Positions 45,461-55,562 are shown, counted from the first letter of the stretch. The stretch: DNA of 64,000 nucleotides from Oegoconia quadripuncta (GCA_949316235.1 OX438759.1:15964618-16028617); one strand, 5' to 3'. Notes: generated by a model not told the origin, from the letters alone. Program-made: numbers and translations.

Positions 45461-45662
45461 GGCCCGTATTAGTTAATGGTTCTTGAGATTGAGATCGCGT
45501 CTCAGCCTCAAGACCATTTTTTCTGATTTTTTTATTATTATTAAAAACTGGTTTCGCGTTTGACTACAATCGATGATGATCGATGATGATGTATATGCAA
45601 CAGATTCTCAAGCGTCAACTTGAGGCCATGTCAATCTTGAGAACGGTTTATTAATACGGACC
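45461..45662. mobile_element. TIR-3 copy 1 inside a SINE-A
   Basis: Ends GGCCCGTATTAGTTAATGG and TTATTAATACGGACC, with CTTGAGATTGAGA against TCAATCTTGAGA. It contains a LINE tail fragment. Removing it rejoins the SINE-A exactly, so no duplication longer than a base is visible. Confidence 0.8.
45530..45595 (-). mobile_element. LINE tail fragment inside TIR-3
   Basis: A T-rich tract leads into TGGTTTCGCGTTTGACTACA (45551-45570), the reversed extreme 3' end of the LINE as also seen at 51837. A GATGAT run follows. It sits within TIR-3, which itself sits within a SINE-A. Confidence 0.5.
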
Positions 45663-45751
45663 ATCTGCCGCCAAGCAGCAATGTTATTATCATTGTTGAG
45701 TTTCGGTTGTCAGAGATAACATAGGCAGTCCCCCAAATGTGTTGGGGGGTT

Positions 45752-45875
45752 CTTTATTTTATGATTAACTGGATACGCGTTTGACCACAATCTCATACCT
45801 GATGGAAAGTGACGATGTGGCCGAAGATGAAGTACGCGATCTCAATAGATGCCTATTCACCCTGCTCTTGATTTT
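45752..45875 (-). mobile_element. LINE 3' end, about 120 bp
   Basis: Reversed LINE terminus with ACCTGATGGAAAGTGACGAT at 45797-45816. It joins a SINE-A that stops within its TTGGGG hairpin, so one insertion removed or displaced the SINE's 3' part. Confidence 0.7.
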
Positions 45876-46414
45876 TTTATTCCTATTAAGAATTAATTCA
45901 AATCAACTGTGGTTTCTGCACGTAAAAAGAATGGAATCCCGTGAGTTTTGGTAAAAGGTAACTCCTTAGTAATTCTTTCGTATTAGTCATATTTTTTTAG
46001 TTTGTTTTTACGTAAGACAAATAAGGTTAAAATTATAATTTCAAAATGATTTACCTAAGTAATATTAAAAATAAATGCCGTGGTTTCGGCATGTAATTGC
46101 GATAGTGTCAAACCCTGTCCACGTGTGTATTTCTGTATTTTCATGGATATTGTTTTAGATCGTCTTGCTTAAAAAAAGTTTTCAATAAATTTTATTCACA
46201 TAATTAAGTTTTTTTTTTCTTTCTAAATAATGTTAATAGTAGTATCATGGGTAAAAATATTTATCTTGGTACTACTATTCCAGTAGATCCAGTACCAATA
46301 CAATTTTATATTTTTATAATGATGGTCCGATTGATAGAACCAAAGGCAAAAAAAATTACCGATGGATCGATCAGTAGAACTCGGCGATCGGACCACGGGC
46401 AATAAACGAAACTA

Positions 46415-46495
46415 TTAATGTTTGGAACACCCAAATGATAATGTTTGGAATATCTCTGATCACCCCATTCGGGATAAAGGTCGTTATGTATCAAC
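46415..46495 (+). repeat. Repeat E tail
   Basis: AATGTTTGGAACACCCAAAT and CACCCCATTCGGGATAAAGG, ending GTCGTTATGTA. Confidence 0.55.
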
Positions 46496-46589
46496 CGTCT
46501 AACACGTTCCCAATTTCGGGGCACAGCTCCCTCTCACTAGAGGGTATGGGCCATTATCCACCAGTCGGGCCCAGTGGTGGATTTGTGTC

Positions 46590-46668
46590 AGACTAGTTAG
46601 GGCACTATCTCATCTCAAACAACCGGAACACAACAATGCTATCAACATAAACCGCTCGGCGATATTCA
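46590..46668 (-). mobile_element. SINE-A core fragment
   Basis: CTATCTCATCTCAAACAACC and GGAACACAACAATGCTATCA, the reversed stem-2 region only. Confidence 0.5.
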
Positions 46669-46777
46669 GTCTAATATTTTCTTTTTTTTCTTTGTAGTAT
46701 CACAAATTGTAAATCGTTCGTTCCTTTCTGAGGAGTCTGCCTTCTGAATAAGCGATCCTTGTATACCTATTATGACG

Positions 46778-46868
46778 ATTTCAAATGTTATTCTTATAAT
46801 ACGTTAGAAGAATAACATTTGAAATGTACAAATAAGTTTTATTTCGTACGCGAAATAAAACTTATTTG
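46778..46868. repeat. Two adjacent perfect palindromes
   Basis: ATTTCAAATGTTATTCTT (46778-46795) pairs with 46808-46825, and CAAATAAGTTTTATTTCG (46829-46846) pairs with 46851-46868. Each arm is 18 bp. The phrases match the repeat at 13517-13560, so pieces of it are joined head to head. Confidence 0.85.
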
Positions 46869-46871
46869 AAA

Positions 46872-46918
46872 CCAAAACTGCGACCTCGCGTTTACATCAC
46901 CACGGAGGCGGCAAATCG
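46872..46918 (-). mobile_element. SINE-A head fragment
   Basis: ACTGCGACCTCGCGTTTACA and CACCACGGAGGCGGC, a shortened reversed head. Confidence 0.45.
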
Positions 46919-47127
46919 TAAACTGAATCATTAATCATAATCACCATCGACACTGTTCAAACCAGAGCGATACTTAATCAAATTAAACTGAGCACTTCAA
47001 GCGCATTTGTTGCGGACCGGCAGGTATGTAAGCAGCGGAAAATAGATGCAACAATGTTCTTCTAAACTATGCAACGTTCTTATTGAATGAATCTTACTCA
47101 TGGCTATCGTAGTTCTGTCGGATTTGA

Positions 47128-47270
47128 CAACCTGTTTGATGCAGTGGTTAGAAACACCGGCTGCTATACCAAAAGGGCCGCGGGTTTGAATTCCGCTAGG
47201 GGTATATGTTTGTATGATAAATACGGACTTGTGTACCAGAGTTATCGATGTTTTCATTATAATTGGTATA
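47128..47270 (+). mobile_element. SINE-B, 3' truncated at a hAT-like element
   Basis: CCTGTTTGATGCAGTGGTTA head, GGGTTTGAATTCC B box (mutated) and the GATAAATACGGACTTGTG body. The sequence diverges before the hAT-Q at 47279. Confidence 0.65.
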
Positions 47271-47278
47271 CCTACGAG

Positions 47279-47562
47279 CAGTGGCGTGCCTAGGGTTACG
47301 AGCAGTGGCGTGCCTAGGGTTTCATGCAGTGGCGTGCACAGCGTTTTCTCCCAGGGTAAGCAGAATGATAAAATTGGCTATTAAATGAAAAAAAATACAA
47401 CTACAAAATAATAACTTATTCTTACAGCAATCTTCGCAACTGTTTAAAATATGTTCTGTTCACATCAGTATGAATCAGCTGTTTGACAATGCATTTCGAG
47501 AAAAGCTTACAATTGCTAGGGTAGCCCATGCCGTTTCTGCCTGTATAGAGTGCACGCCACTG
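47279..47562. mobile_element. hAT-Q copy with 8-bp duplication and repeated left end
   Basis: Left end CAGTGGCGTGC occurs three times at 24-25 base steps (47279, 47303, 47327). Right end GCACGCCACTG (47552-47562). Flanks CCTACGAG (47271-47278) and CCTACGAA (47563-47570) match at 7 of 8. Non-coding. Confidence 0.82.
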
Positions 47563-47570
47563 CCTACGAA

Positions 47571-48718
47571 TACATGTTATCGGCAGTCTGTATAATCCGG
47601 TTTCTATAGAATACCTAGGCATTCCATATAACGGCTAAAACGATTAGGCAATGTATTAAATATCATTTATTCCACACTTTACCCAGGCATTCTGTGGAAT
47701 ACCGAACGAACAGCCGGCAAAGTTATTCTGAATTGTAATAAAAAAAGACCTAATAAACCTTATCAACAGTGTATGATTTTTCTGACAAGCGAATCTTGCA
47801 ACGTGTCCATCACCGATGATCATGATTCTGATGAATTCGATATGATTGTAGTACTCGTAAAAGTATTTTATTTGTATCATTTCATACTTGGCATTCTATA
47901 CATTTCCTAGGTATTTCATACATTACCGGCACAATATGTAATGATTAATGATAGATAAAATATTTTAATACATTGCCTGGATGAACTTGGTATTGTATAG
48001 AATAACTAGATATAATACAATAACTGAATTACACACTTTCCCGGTGACATATATCCAAAAAAATATATGTATTCTTGTACAAAATTGACAAAATTAGTGA
48101 CTACCTGAATGACAAAAACGCTTGGTATACTTCGCCCAGCTCCCAAAAATTATAAAATTGTATTAGTTGTATACTTTTATATATATAAAAAAAAGAAAAG
48201 AAAAGAAAAACGATCCTGTGGGTTTCTTGCGCCGATTCTTTTCCCATAAATGATTTCCCTTTCCGATGCGGTGGTAGCTTGGACACTGACCGAAAAATGC
48301 TTAAGCCTTATTTTTATTTCCAATAGATTTAAATTGACATTCAACAAATGATATCATGTATCTTACGTTAAAATAAATGTTTGAAGTTTGTAGTTTATTC
48401 GTTGTATATACACGACAAAACTTAAAAAAATTAGTAAACAAAAACCCAGTTACTATATTCTCAGCCTTGGAGCACAAGTTTTTATAACAATGCCTTGTAC
48501 ACATTTTTGACATGACAATGTACAAATGAAACGTAGAGCGGGTCATCGACCAATGTACTAAAAGTGGTTCGATCTGTTAGCTCATTGCATCTAACGGTAC
48601 CCTATCGCGCTCATGCCGCGAAATTGCTCGCAGCCACTCATCAGTTTAATAAGCCCCAAGTTCGGTTTTAAGATGGGGTATAAAGCAAACTGCTAATATC
48701 TAATCGGCTTTTTCACTT
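47571..48718. other. No gene recognised, AT-rich
   Basis: Over 1.1 kb without similarity in the window. Frames to 81 codons lack motifs. Confidence 0.5.
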
Positions 48719-49050
48719 GGTGTCGATTCGGATGTACACCAACTAAACTAAAACCAGTTTTGGAGTGGTGCCGTCGCACCGTATACAGAGGGCGGAGTGT
48801 GAGTTTTGTTTCGACTTTACTATACCGCGTTCACGTTTTCGTGACGATTTGTATGAAGAAATGTGCAGCGCCTCTAGCGGATAGTTTGCAAAACGATTTT
48901 TTTCATAGATACTTTTTGCATAAACGCGAACGCGATGGTAAAGTTAAAAACGAGACAAAACTCACACTCCGCCCTCTGTTCCAGGGAGAAAGAGACAGTA
49001 CTACTTTAAAACTGGTTTTAGTTTAGTTGGCGTACATCCGAATCAACACC
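48719..49050. mobile_element. TIR-2 copy 2, carrying another inverted-repeat element
   Basis: Same arms as 13116 (GGTGTCGATTCGGATG left; CATCCGAATCAACACC right). Its spacer is interrupted at 48785-48979 by a second element with different arms. Confidence 0.85.
48785..48979. mobile_element. Inverted-repeat element nested in TIR-2
   Basis: A perfect 25-bp inverted repeat at 48785-48809 and 48955-48979 starts ACAGAGGGCGGAGTG. Pairing continues imperfectly to about 50 bp (ACTTTAC and CGCGTTC phrases). No target-site duplication is clear. The copy at 13116 shows the empty spacer. Confidence 0.82.
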
Positions 49051-49157
49051 ATTATGTACTTCTGTAAGAAGGACTTTCAAACCTGGCACCCGTGAAGGAA
49101 AAGTTGAAAGTAAATCGTTTGGCATGGAGATGTTTTGAGGAGGGATAATAATAATAA

Positions 49158-49385
49158 TAAATATTTGGGACATTTACACCAATCATCTCGTTCCAAACTA
49201 AGCAAAGCTTGTACTATGGATACTAGATAACGGTGAAACATACATAAATATTTATATAAATATCCATGGCTCTGGAATAAATGTTCGTATTCATCACACA
49301 AACATTTACCCTTCGCGGGATTCGAACCCGCAACCGTTGGTTTCGCTGATAGGATCACTATGCACTACACCAACCGGTCGTCACA
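49158..49385 (-). mobile_element. SINE-B2, reversed
   Basis: The minus strand gives CGACCGGTTGGTGTAGTG and GGGTTCGAATCCCGC with the AAGCTTTGCTTAGTTTGG body. A run of ATA repeats (49146-49160) is at its tail. Confidence 0.8.
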
Positions 49386-49387
49386 GG

Positions 49388-49530
49388 GATGAAAGAATGT
49401 TACTAAGAGATGTTGTAATGAGGGTGTCGATGGTTGGAAAAGAAGAGGAAGACCACGGAAAAGATGAATGGATTGTGTGACGGGTGATATGAACGACAAG
49501 GGCGTGAATGATGAGGTAACGGCTTTACAT
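49388..49530 (+). pseudogene. LINE coding end fragment (family Z)
   Basis: The plus strand traces RDVVMRVSMVG, a frameshift, then KRRGRPRKR, a stop, and MDCVTGDMNDKGVNDEVT. The basic GRPRKRWMDCV-type motif and its spacing are usual at the end of RTE-like LINE ORFs. It lies directly beside a reversed SINE-B2. Confidence 0.55.
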
Positions 49531-50084
49531 TACCTTACTATAAAAAATCTTAAACGGTCAGGTCAACTCACCAGACTTGCTTGCTAAAATCTCATTTCGG
49601 TGTCGTAGTAGAGTAACTAGAAATAGTGATCTATACTGCGTGCCCACTTCTCGTACGAATTATGCCAAAAATTCATTTTTAAGGCGTCCTGCAAACTCTA
49701 TAATAACAAGTATTCCGACATAGATCTGTTTAATATAAGTTTGCCAAAACTGAAGCTTTCTCTGCGGCCCACTTCTGTGAGCTAAACTTGATTGAGACTT
49801 GATCAATTATATTTAAAGAGTACTTATATACATGTGTGCATATTTAAGAATCCTCCATTTAGTGGATTGCCTTCCTATTTAGTGGATTGGACGGTCCCGA
49901 CTGAACTACGTCCATCCTAAAAGCTAACTCCTATCCTAAGAGACTAATTCGGTATACACTGCTGGGAGGCTTGGTTTTGCTAATTCAAATGTCCTTACTT
50001 TAACCAGCAATGCATAACGAATTAGTCTTTGCATTTAGAATGGTGTAATATTTTTTAATTAGAGTGTTCCTAATTAGACTAACT
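49531..50084. other. No gene recognised
   Basis: Contains a short direct repeat (TTTAGTGGATTG at 49857 and 49879). Otherwise nothing. Confidence 0.45.
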
Positions 50085-50225
50085 AGACAAAGGTTGCCTG
50101 GAAGAGATCGCTTTTAGTGTTAAGCAGCCTAATTGTAATCTTATCAGTATTGTGTTTTGTAAAATGTATGTTCTCCTTTTGTACAATAAAGTGTATTTGT
50201 ATTGTATTGTATTGTATTGTAGACT
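50085..50225 (+). mobile_element. LINE 3' tail with AATAAA-type end and ATTGT repeat
   Basis: GGTTGCCTGGAAGAGATCGC (50093-50112) through TACAATAAAGTGTATTTG (50181-50198), then a TATTG repeat to 50221. The same tail occurs reversed at 62305-62425 and in part at 9428 and 25660. It resembles the CR1/L1Bm-type 3' ends I know from Lepidoptera. Confidence 0.6.
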
Positions 50226-50674
50226 TCCTAAAAATAGGATAGTATAATAAACGCTTTAGGTAGCTAATGTTAACTGATATGTGTGATAATTTATATCCTA
50301 TAAAGTATGGCAGATAACTATTGCCCCTCAGTCCAAACACTTCTTTAATAAAAAAGTAGCAATTCATTCCCGCTCTTAATAAGACTTTTAATGGCCAATT
50401 TGGCTGATGCAGGATTTATGTGAAGACTACTCTAAGAGCTCTTTAATGAAATTGGGGTGGATTATTCGCAATGAGTCCCGGCGGGCCGGTGGATTGAGCC
50501 AAATTTGTTGAACTGATGCCGTAAAATTTGAATTCTGTGATGGACTTAAGGAAAACTTAAATATTTTGGTGTGGGTCGTCAAAATGGTGCTCAGAAAGTG
50601 ACACTTTAACGCTCTAGGCCAGCAGCGTCTAGGGCATACATATTGTACAAAAACCATAGACTTATGCGTATTTA

Positions 50675-51000
50675 CCGCCTCCGTGGCTCAATGTAAACAA
50701 CATTGGGTTTACGTTTCGGAGGTCACGGGTTCGAACCCCAGTGGGGTACATATTTAGTACTCGGTTTGGTTGGTGGTAGGGTATATTAAAATTCCGCCTG
50801 GCTAGCTATCACCATCTTATCCAAATCTGCCGCCAAACAGCAATGTTAATAGCATTGTTGTGTTCCGGTTGTTACAGATAAGATAGCCAGTCCCCTAAAT
50901 AAGATGGGGTTTCCGGGTTAGTACACTATCACCTTCGGCCTCATCTTCATTTAACATCAGGTGTGATTGAGGTCAAGTGCTAACCCGTTGTGGATAACAA
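50675..51000 (+). mobile_element. SINE-A, full length
   Basis: B box GGTTCGAACCCC, stem 1 with one mismatch, stem 2 present. Tail GTGGATAACAAAAAAA is mutated. Confidence 0.85.
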
Positions 51001-51384
51001 AAAAATATGTACCTCGTCGTTGAAACAATCAAAATGGCATCAATAAGTTATGAATGTGAGCTCAGCCACACGCCTATTCCGTTCACGAACTGTCATTGCA
51101 CCAAATGTCGAGTAGTGTGGTGCTAACCTACACCGACCAATTAGAACAGAAACGTGACAAAAAGAAGCATGACGTATCTTTTAACTAATAACAAACATAA
51201 TGTATTACTCGTTAAACTACTAAGATAACCGCGAAAGAGATTTGTAAGCGCGACCATTATGTGTAGCATATAAAGCAATGAGGAAAACCCATAATATTAC
51301 CTATTGTTTTTTTTTTAATGAAGCGGTTGATTCCAATAAATTTGACATGTAAAACAACAAGTAGCTGGTTGTTCGCCGCCGCTT

Positions 51385-51668
51385 TTTTTTATGCTGATTT
51401 TAAGATGAGGTCGAAGGTGGAACCTAACTGACCCGGAAACCCCAACACATTTGGGGGACAGACTATCTTATCTCTGACAACCAGAGGACAACAATGCTAT
51501 AACATTGCTGCTTGGCGGCCGATTTAGATAAGATGGTGGTAGCCAGCCAGGCGGACATTTAAAATGTCCAACCAAACCGAGTACTAAACATGTACCCCGC
51601 TGGGGATCGAAAACGCGACCTCCGAATCGTAAACCCAATGTTGTTTACATTGAGCCACGGAGGCGATT
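51385..51668 (-). mobile_element. SINE-A with internal deletions
   Basis: Reversed copy lacking about 35 bases of the 3' hairpin and part of stem 1. The head is complete. Confidence 0.82.
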
Positions 51669-51811
51669 AAAAAGCTTGTTTCCTTTGTTAAAATATATAT
51701 TGAATACTGAAAACCGCGCACGCAACACGAAAAATAATTATTTTAAAATAGATAACTACATAATAATTGTTCTGTATTGTATTTCGGTATACATTTCGAA
51801 ACAAGTCTTTT

Positions 51812-52125
51812 TTTTTTAATTATTATTATTAAAAACTGGTTTCGCGTTTGACCACAATCTCACCTGATGGAAAGTGACGATGTAGCCGAAGATGTATCAC
51901 GCGCACCCAGTAAATGCCTATTCACTCTAGACTTGACGATCCCAAGGTTGTAAGTGTCGGGATAAACCGACGCGGCAGTGAGTTCCATACCTTAGCAGTC
52001 CGCATTATAAATGATGAAGCAAAGAGCTTAGTGCGGATGTTCGGTATGTTGACAACATATGGATGGAAACCCTCCCCGCGTCTGGTTGTCCGAAGATGGA
52101 AAGGGGACGGTGGAATAAGTCTTAC
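51812..52125 (-). mobile_element. LINE 3' end with recognisable C-terminal coding
   Basis: The minus strand gives PFHLRTTRRGEGFHPY and VNIPNIRTK, nearly identical to residues 980-1005 of the intact LINE, then RTAKVWNSLP and a frameshifted SRVNRHLL. A T-tract at 51810-51818 marks the tail. Confidence 0.85.
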
Positions 52126-52433
52126 GCAAGGTACTCTAGTTATAGGAATATTTTTATGAAATAGTTACATAACACGTACCCGACTGTACGAGTAGACATC
52201 ACACCGCCCCATTGTAAAACAATGGGCTATTCAATAAACATTGTTCATTAGTTCATTAGTTCATTACCCGATGCTAACCATCTGGTCGACGTATAGGACG
52301 ATAACGTGTTATACCGCCGTGATAGTAAACAGAACCGCTTTCTAAGGGCGTTTCGAAATAATCTCATTTCAATTAAGGGTGTACCTTATAACATGAAAAC
52401 TGACGGTGCATCCATTCAAGGAAATAATACTCA
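52126..52433. other. No gene recognised
   Basis: Short TTCATTAG repeat near 52244-52264. Otherwise nothing. Confidence 0.45.
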
Positions 52434-53582
52434 TAAACAAAGCCTTAACATGGTCAAGCTGTAGTTGATTTAGATTACGGTGTTTTAAAGTGCTGCAAAT
52501 AGTTTTGTATTGCTCAGATTATCTACAATGATTAAAAAGGATCACGGTGGCCACCGAAAATCGTTACAATTGTAGATTTTTATTTTATTTTATTTTATTA
52601 AGGATAACAAACAGCTGCACAATTTATATACTTAATCTAGTTTTACAAAATGATGTGGATCATTGTACAATCAGTAACGTTATCGAAGATATAGACAGTG
52701 GTACAAAATTGGTTTAATTTAACACTAAAACTTGAATATACCTAAGCTAAGTTTAACAATATTACCTACAGTTATTACTTATTACAATAAGTATCTAAAT
52801 ATAGTTGGTAGCATCACAAAATAATTTACCCTAAAAATATATTAATTAATGCTATATTATTATATTTAGTACACGATGTATTTACAGTTACTTGTTACCA
52901 TACCGAAATAAGATTATACTAATTTTGACAATGAAGTTATAAACCTTAATCAAGCGCGTGGTGAAGCTATTAACACTTTATTTAAATAAATTATACCAGA
53001 TGCAGTATAATTCTAAAAAGTTAGTCAAATATGCTATTCAGTTGTGCTATTCAGTCTCACAGCATATCAAAATAAACAAATAAATAAATTGGATAAATAA
53101 TTTATGTGGGCCAAAATCTCCACCACCTGGAGCCCACCATTAGAAAGAAGGCGTCGCGGCAGACCGAAAAGGAGATGGAGGGATGAGTTGGATAAGTTCC
53201 TAACCAACTGGTCGGAGGAGGCCTGCAATAGAGAGCCGTGGAGAGAGAGGAGGGAGGCCTTTGCCCAGCAGTAGGACAGTATGGGCTCCTAATAATAATA
53301 ATAAATAATTTATTGAAATATCCGAACCTTACACACGTGCGTACACACATGCACAGAAAGAGGTGAAAAACCATTATGTGCAGCTATCAAGCCTTAGTAA
53401 GAGCACCTTGTACCATTACCATAACAGTACCTTGTTTAAGAGAACAAACCAATAGGTAGTGCAAAGGGATCAATATCGTACAGTTCAATAGGTTATCTGA
53501 GTAGTATAAAACTGTTTGCAATACTTTAAAATATTGGAATCTAAATCAACTACAGGTTGACATTCTTGTTTGTTTATGAGAT
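52434..53582. mobile_element. Foldback element P, copy 2, with about 900 bp in the spacer
   Basis: Arms at 52434-52528 and 53492-53582, ends CTCATAAACAAAG and TTTGTTTATGAG. The spacer starts with GGATCACGGTGGCCACCGAA as in copy 1, then an insert from about 52570 to 53485 with a TTTTA repeat, AT-rich sequence and a LINE coding end. Confidence 0.75.
53090..53300 (+). pseudogene. LINE coding end with TAA-repeat tail (family W)
   Basis: An open run at 53104-53274 encodes 56 residues: MWAKISTTWSPPLERRRRGR, PKRRWRDELDKFLTNWSEEA, then NREPWRERREAFAQQ and a stop. This is the C-terminal domain shared by several insect LINEs. The 3' UTR is short and ends in a TAA repeat (53290-53302) instead of poly(A), as in R4/Dong-type elements. 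It lies inside the insert that splits a foldback element. Confidence 0.7.
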
Positions 53583-53644
53583 ATATATTTATTAACTTAA
53601 GTGGCAGAACCGTTGACTGTCATTTCGCCGGTCGAATGTCACTA

Positions 53645-53900
53645 CATTCGCTTTCTCTCGCAGGGCACTAGCTGAAAATCAGTGTCTTACCGCTATAGGT
53701 GAGGATCCACACTGAGCGATGGCCCATTTGTGGTACAGATACACATATAACTCTATTATAAGTTGTAGTTGTACTTAATTTTTTTTTATTTTTGTTACTG
53801 TGAAATAAGGCTACATTTCGTAAGAATAACACCAAGCAGAATGATTGTTGCGTCGGATATTTTTGTATATTTCTGTAATATATAAATAAACGCTTTTCGT
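53645..53900 (+). repeat. Repeat R
   Basis: AGCTGAAAATCAGTGTCTTA, CCACACTGAGCGATGGCCCA and TTTGTGGTACAG, ending TATAAATAAACGC. Confidence 0.5.
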
Positions 53901-54559
53901 GGGGTGTCCCCTTAACTTATTACGGAAAGAATCAATCAATGTTTTATTTTCAGAGTTAAAATTTATACTGGAAAATAGTAAGTTTGGAAGCTACCAGGCG
54001 TTCGGAAGTTATATTCCTCTTTTGAGAAGAATTTCAAGAAACTCAAAGGTAATTCTGTTTTTTTACAAATCCAAGAAATAACTTGACAATCGAGCGGCTA
54101 GTTCCATGCATTTTCATCACTCAAGTAATCGGATATTTTTAGCCTTTCGAAAGTTGCGTTTAGTATTTTCTTCGACCTACCTGTAATTTCCTCATAGCTT
54201 TCAATATAGCGATGACAAAACGACACCTTACTGTCATCAGTTGTTGATAAGTTTCATAAGAACTGGTAAGTATCTACTCGTGTAAAGCCAGCGACAAGCT
54301 GGTTCTAAATTTGAATTAAAAAAAAAAAACAATGGAAAAATGGCCGCGTAAATTTATGACGGATATTAGTGAAAAGTTGCTATTTGTGAAAATTTCATTA
54401 TTTATATGCTTCTAAATGAAGAAAAGCAGATTATCGACTTCCGCATAAGTGATAATATATTTGCACTCGTGTCTTTAGAGCCTTTTGGAACTGCAAATAA
54501 CATTCGATGCAATTGTAACAATCTGCTAGATACACCTAACCCCTAGCCAAAGAAGTTAG
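53901..54559. other. No gene recognised
   Basis: Unassigned. The 60-codon frame at 53899-54081 has no motif. Confidence 0.45.
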
Positions 54560-55150
54560 TACATACATAAAGTCACGACCTTTAGCCCAAATAGGGTGGT
54601 CAGAGATATCCCAAACATAAACGTTTGGGTGTTACAAAAAAAGTTTAATGTACTTGAAACCTTTCGAAATGTACAGAAATGCACACGTGACAAGCGGTGA
54701 GCCCGTCGCCGTTAAAACGTGCAAGTCGAGGACCCGTATTAATAAACCAAAGTCTTGAGGCTGTATCAACCGCTATCTCAAGCTTCGTGCTAATTTATAA
54801 ACCAATCTTGAGGTCTACTCAGCTGAGATCACTTCTAAAGTATTCGCCTCAGCGGTGAATGAATGATAGTCTTGAGTTCCGTTTATTAATACGTGAAACG
54901 CTCAAGTATGAGTACTGCTTGAGTAAGCACTCGCGTTTCAGGTCTCAAGTTAGGTTTATTAATCAACACATTTACTTGAGACCAGTCACAAGACTGTTCT
55001 CAATCTTGAGAATGGTTGATTAATACGGGCCTAGGTCTGTTTTGGTGGAAAGTGCGTTAGTCGCCATTTGCGACACCCACGGGAAGAGATGGGTTGGTTC
55101 TATTCTTTTTACGTGCCGAAACCACGCGGCACTAAAGAAGTTAATGTTAC
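54560..55150 (-). repeat. Repeat E, reversed, split by TIR-3
   Basis: 54560-54726 holds the reversed tail (AGTCACGACCTTTAGCCCAA, GAAATGCACACGTGACAAG). 55032-55150 holds GGTGGAAAGTGCGTTAGTCG and GACACCCACGGGAAGAGATG. Confidence 0.7.
54727..55031. mobile_element. TIR-3 copy 2 inside repeat E
   Basis: Ends GACCCGTATTAATAAACC and GGTTGATTAATACGGGCC. The interior is rich in CTTGAG/CTCAAG motifs in both orientations. Repeat E continues on both sides. Confidence 0.8.
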
Positions 55151-55237
55151 CTACATACATCAACGAAAAATGTATACAGGCCGCCCCGGACAGGTACCCT
55201 TTTCGCTCTTAGAAAGAAACGCCTCTAAATATTAACT

Positions 55238-55400
55238 TGCTTTTTCTGTGAATGTGCTCATTATCACCTTTAACAACGATTACATTAGGTTTCTGGACAA
55301 AGACGTGAGCCTGTTTTACAGCATTATTTGCATCGCTTTCCTGGCAGAGATTGCTCTAGCCACATTGGACAGGCCGTTTTTAGAGCTCGACATCAATGAG
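55238..55400 (+). CDS. Candidate host exon with a membrane-like segment
   Basis: The frame reads LAFSVNVLIITFNNDYIRFL, DKDVSLFYSIICIAFLAEIA and LATLDRPFLELDINE, ending at GAG before GTATAATT (donor-like, 55401). An acceptor ATTAG at 55284-55288 would start the exon at 55289. The segment SLFYSIICIAFLAEIALATL is hydrophobic enough for a membrane helix. It is not repeated elsewhere in the window. I do not recognise the protein family. It lies about 470 bp upstream of the LINE, so the LINE may sit in an intron or 3' flank of this gene. Confidence 0.3.
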
Positions 55401-55451
55401 GTATAATTAACGAAATCTATATTACAGAAATGACTCCTTTACATATTTTAG

Positions 55452-55562
55452 TTTATTGTCATCGCTATGCTGAATCACCAGATCCACTGTGAGGAAACTG
55501 GCACTGTTCGCGTCGCGAACGACCCGTCACGTTTAGTGGTGACTAACATAGCAAAAATCTGA
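55452..55562 (+). CDS. Candidate downstream exon
   Basis: After TATTTTAG (55444-55451) the frame continues in phase 0 from the previous candidate: FIVIAMLNHQIHCEETGTVR, VANDPSRLVVTNIAKI and a stop at 55560. The implied intron (55401-55451) is only 51 bp, short for Lepidoptera, which weakens the pairing. No known domain. Confidence 0.22.
   Translation, partial: FIVIAMLNHQIHCEETGTVRVANDPSRLVVTNIAKI

Larger units (their letters stand above)
45407..45750 (+). mobile_element. SINE-A, 5' truncated at stem 1 and interrupted by TIR-3
   Basis: Homology starts at TGGTGGTAG, right at stem 1. TIR-3 (45461-45662) splits it between CTTATCTAA and ATCTGCCGCC, which join exactly when the insert is removed. 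The 3' third is lost at a LINE tail. Confidence 0.8.

Noticed and set aside
49146..49165. CRISPR-like or tandem repeat array
   Set aside because: Only simple ATA/TAA microsatellites and dispersed repeats are present; no spaced identical repeats were seen anywhere.
53102..53374. 90-codon minus-strand ORF
   Set aside because: Opposite strand of the LINE coding end at 53104-53274.
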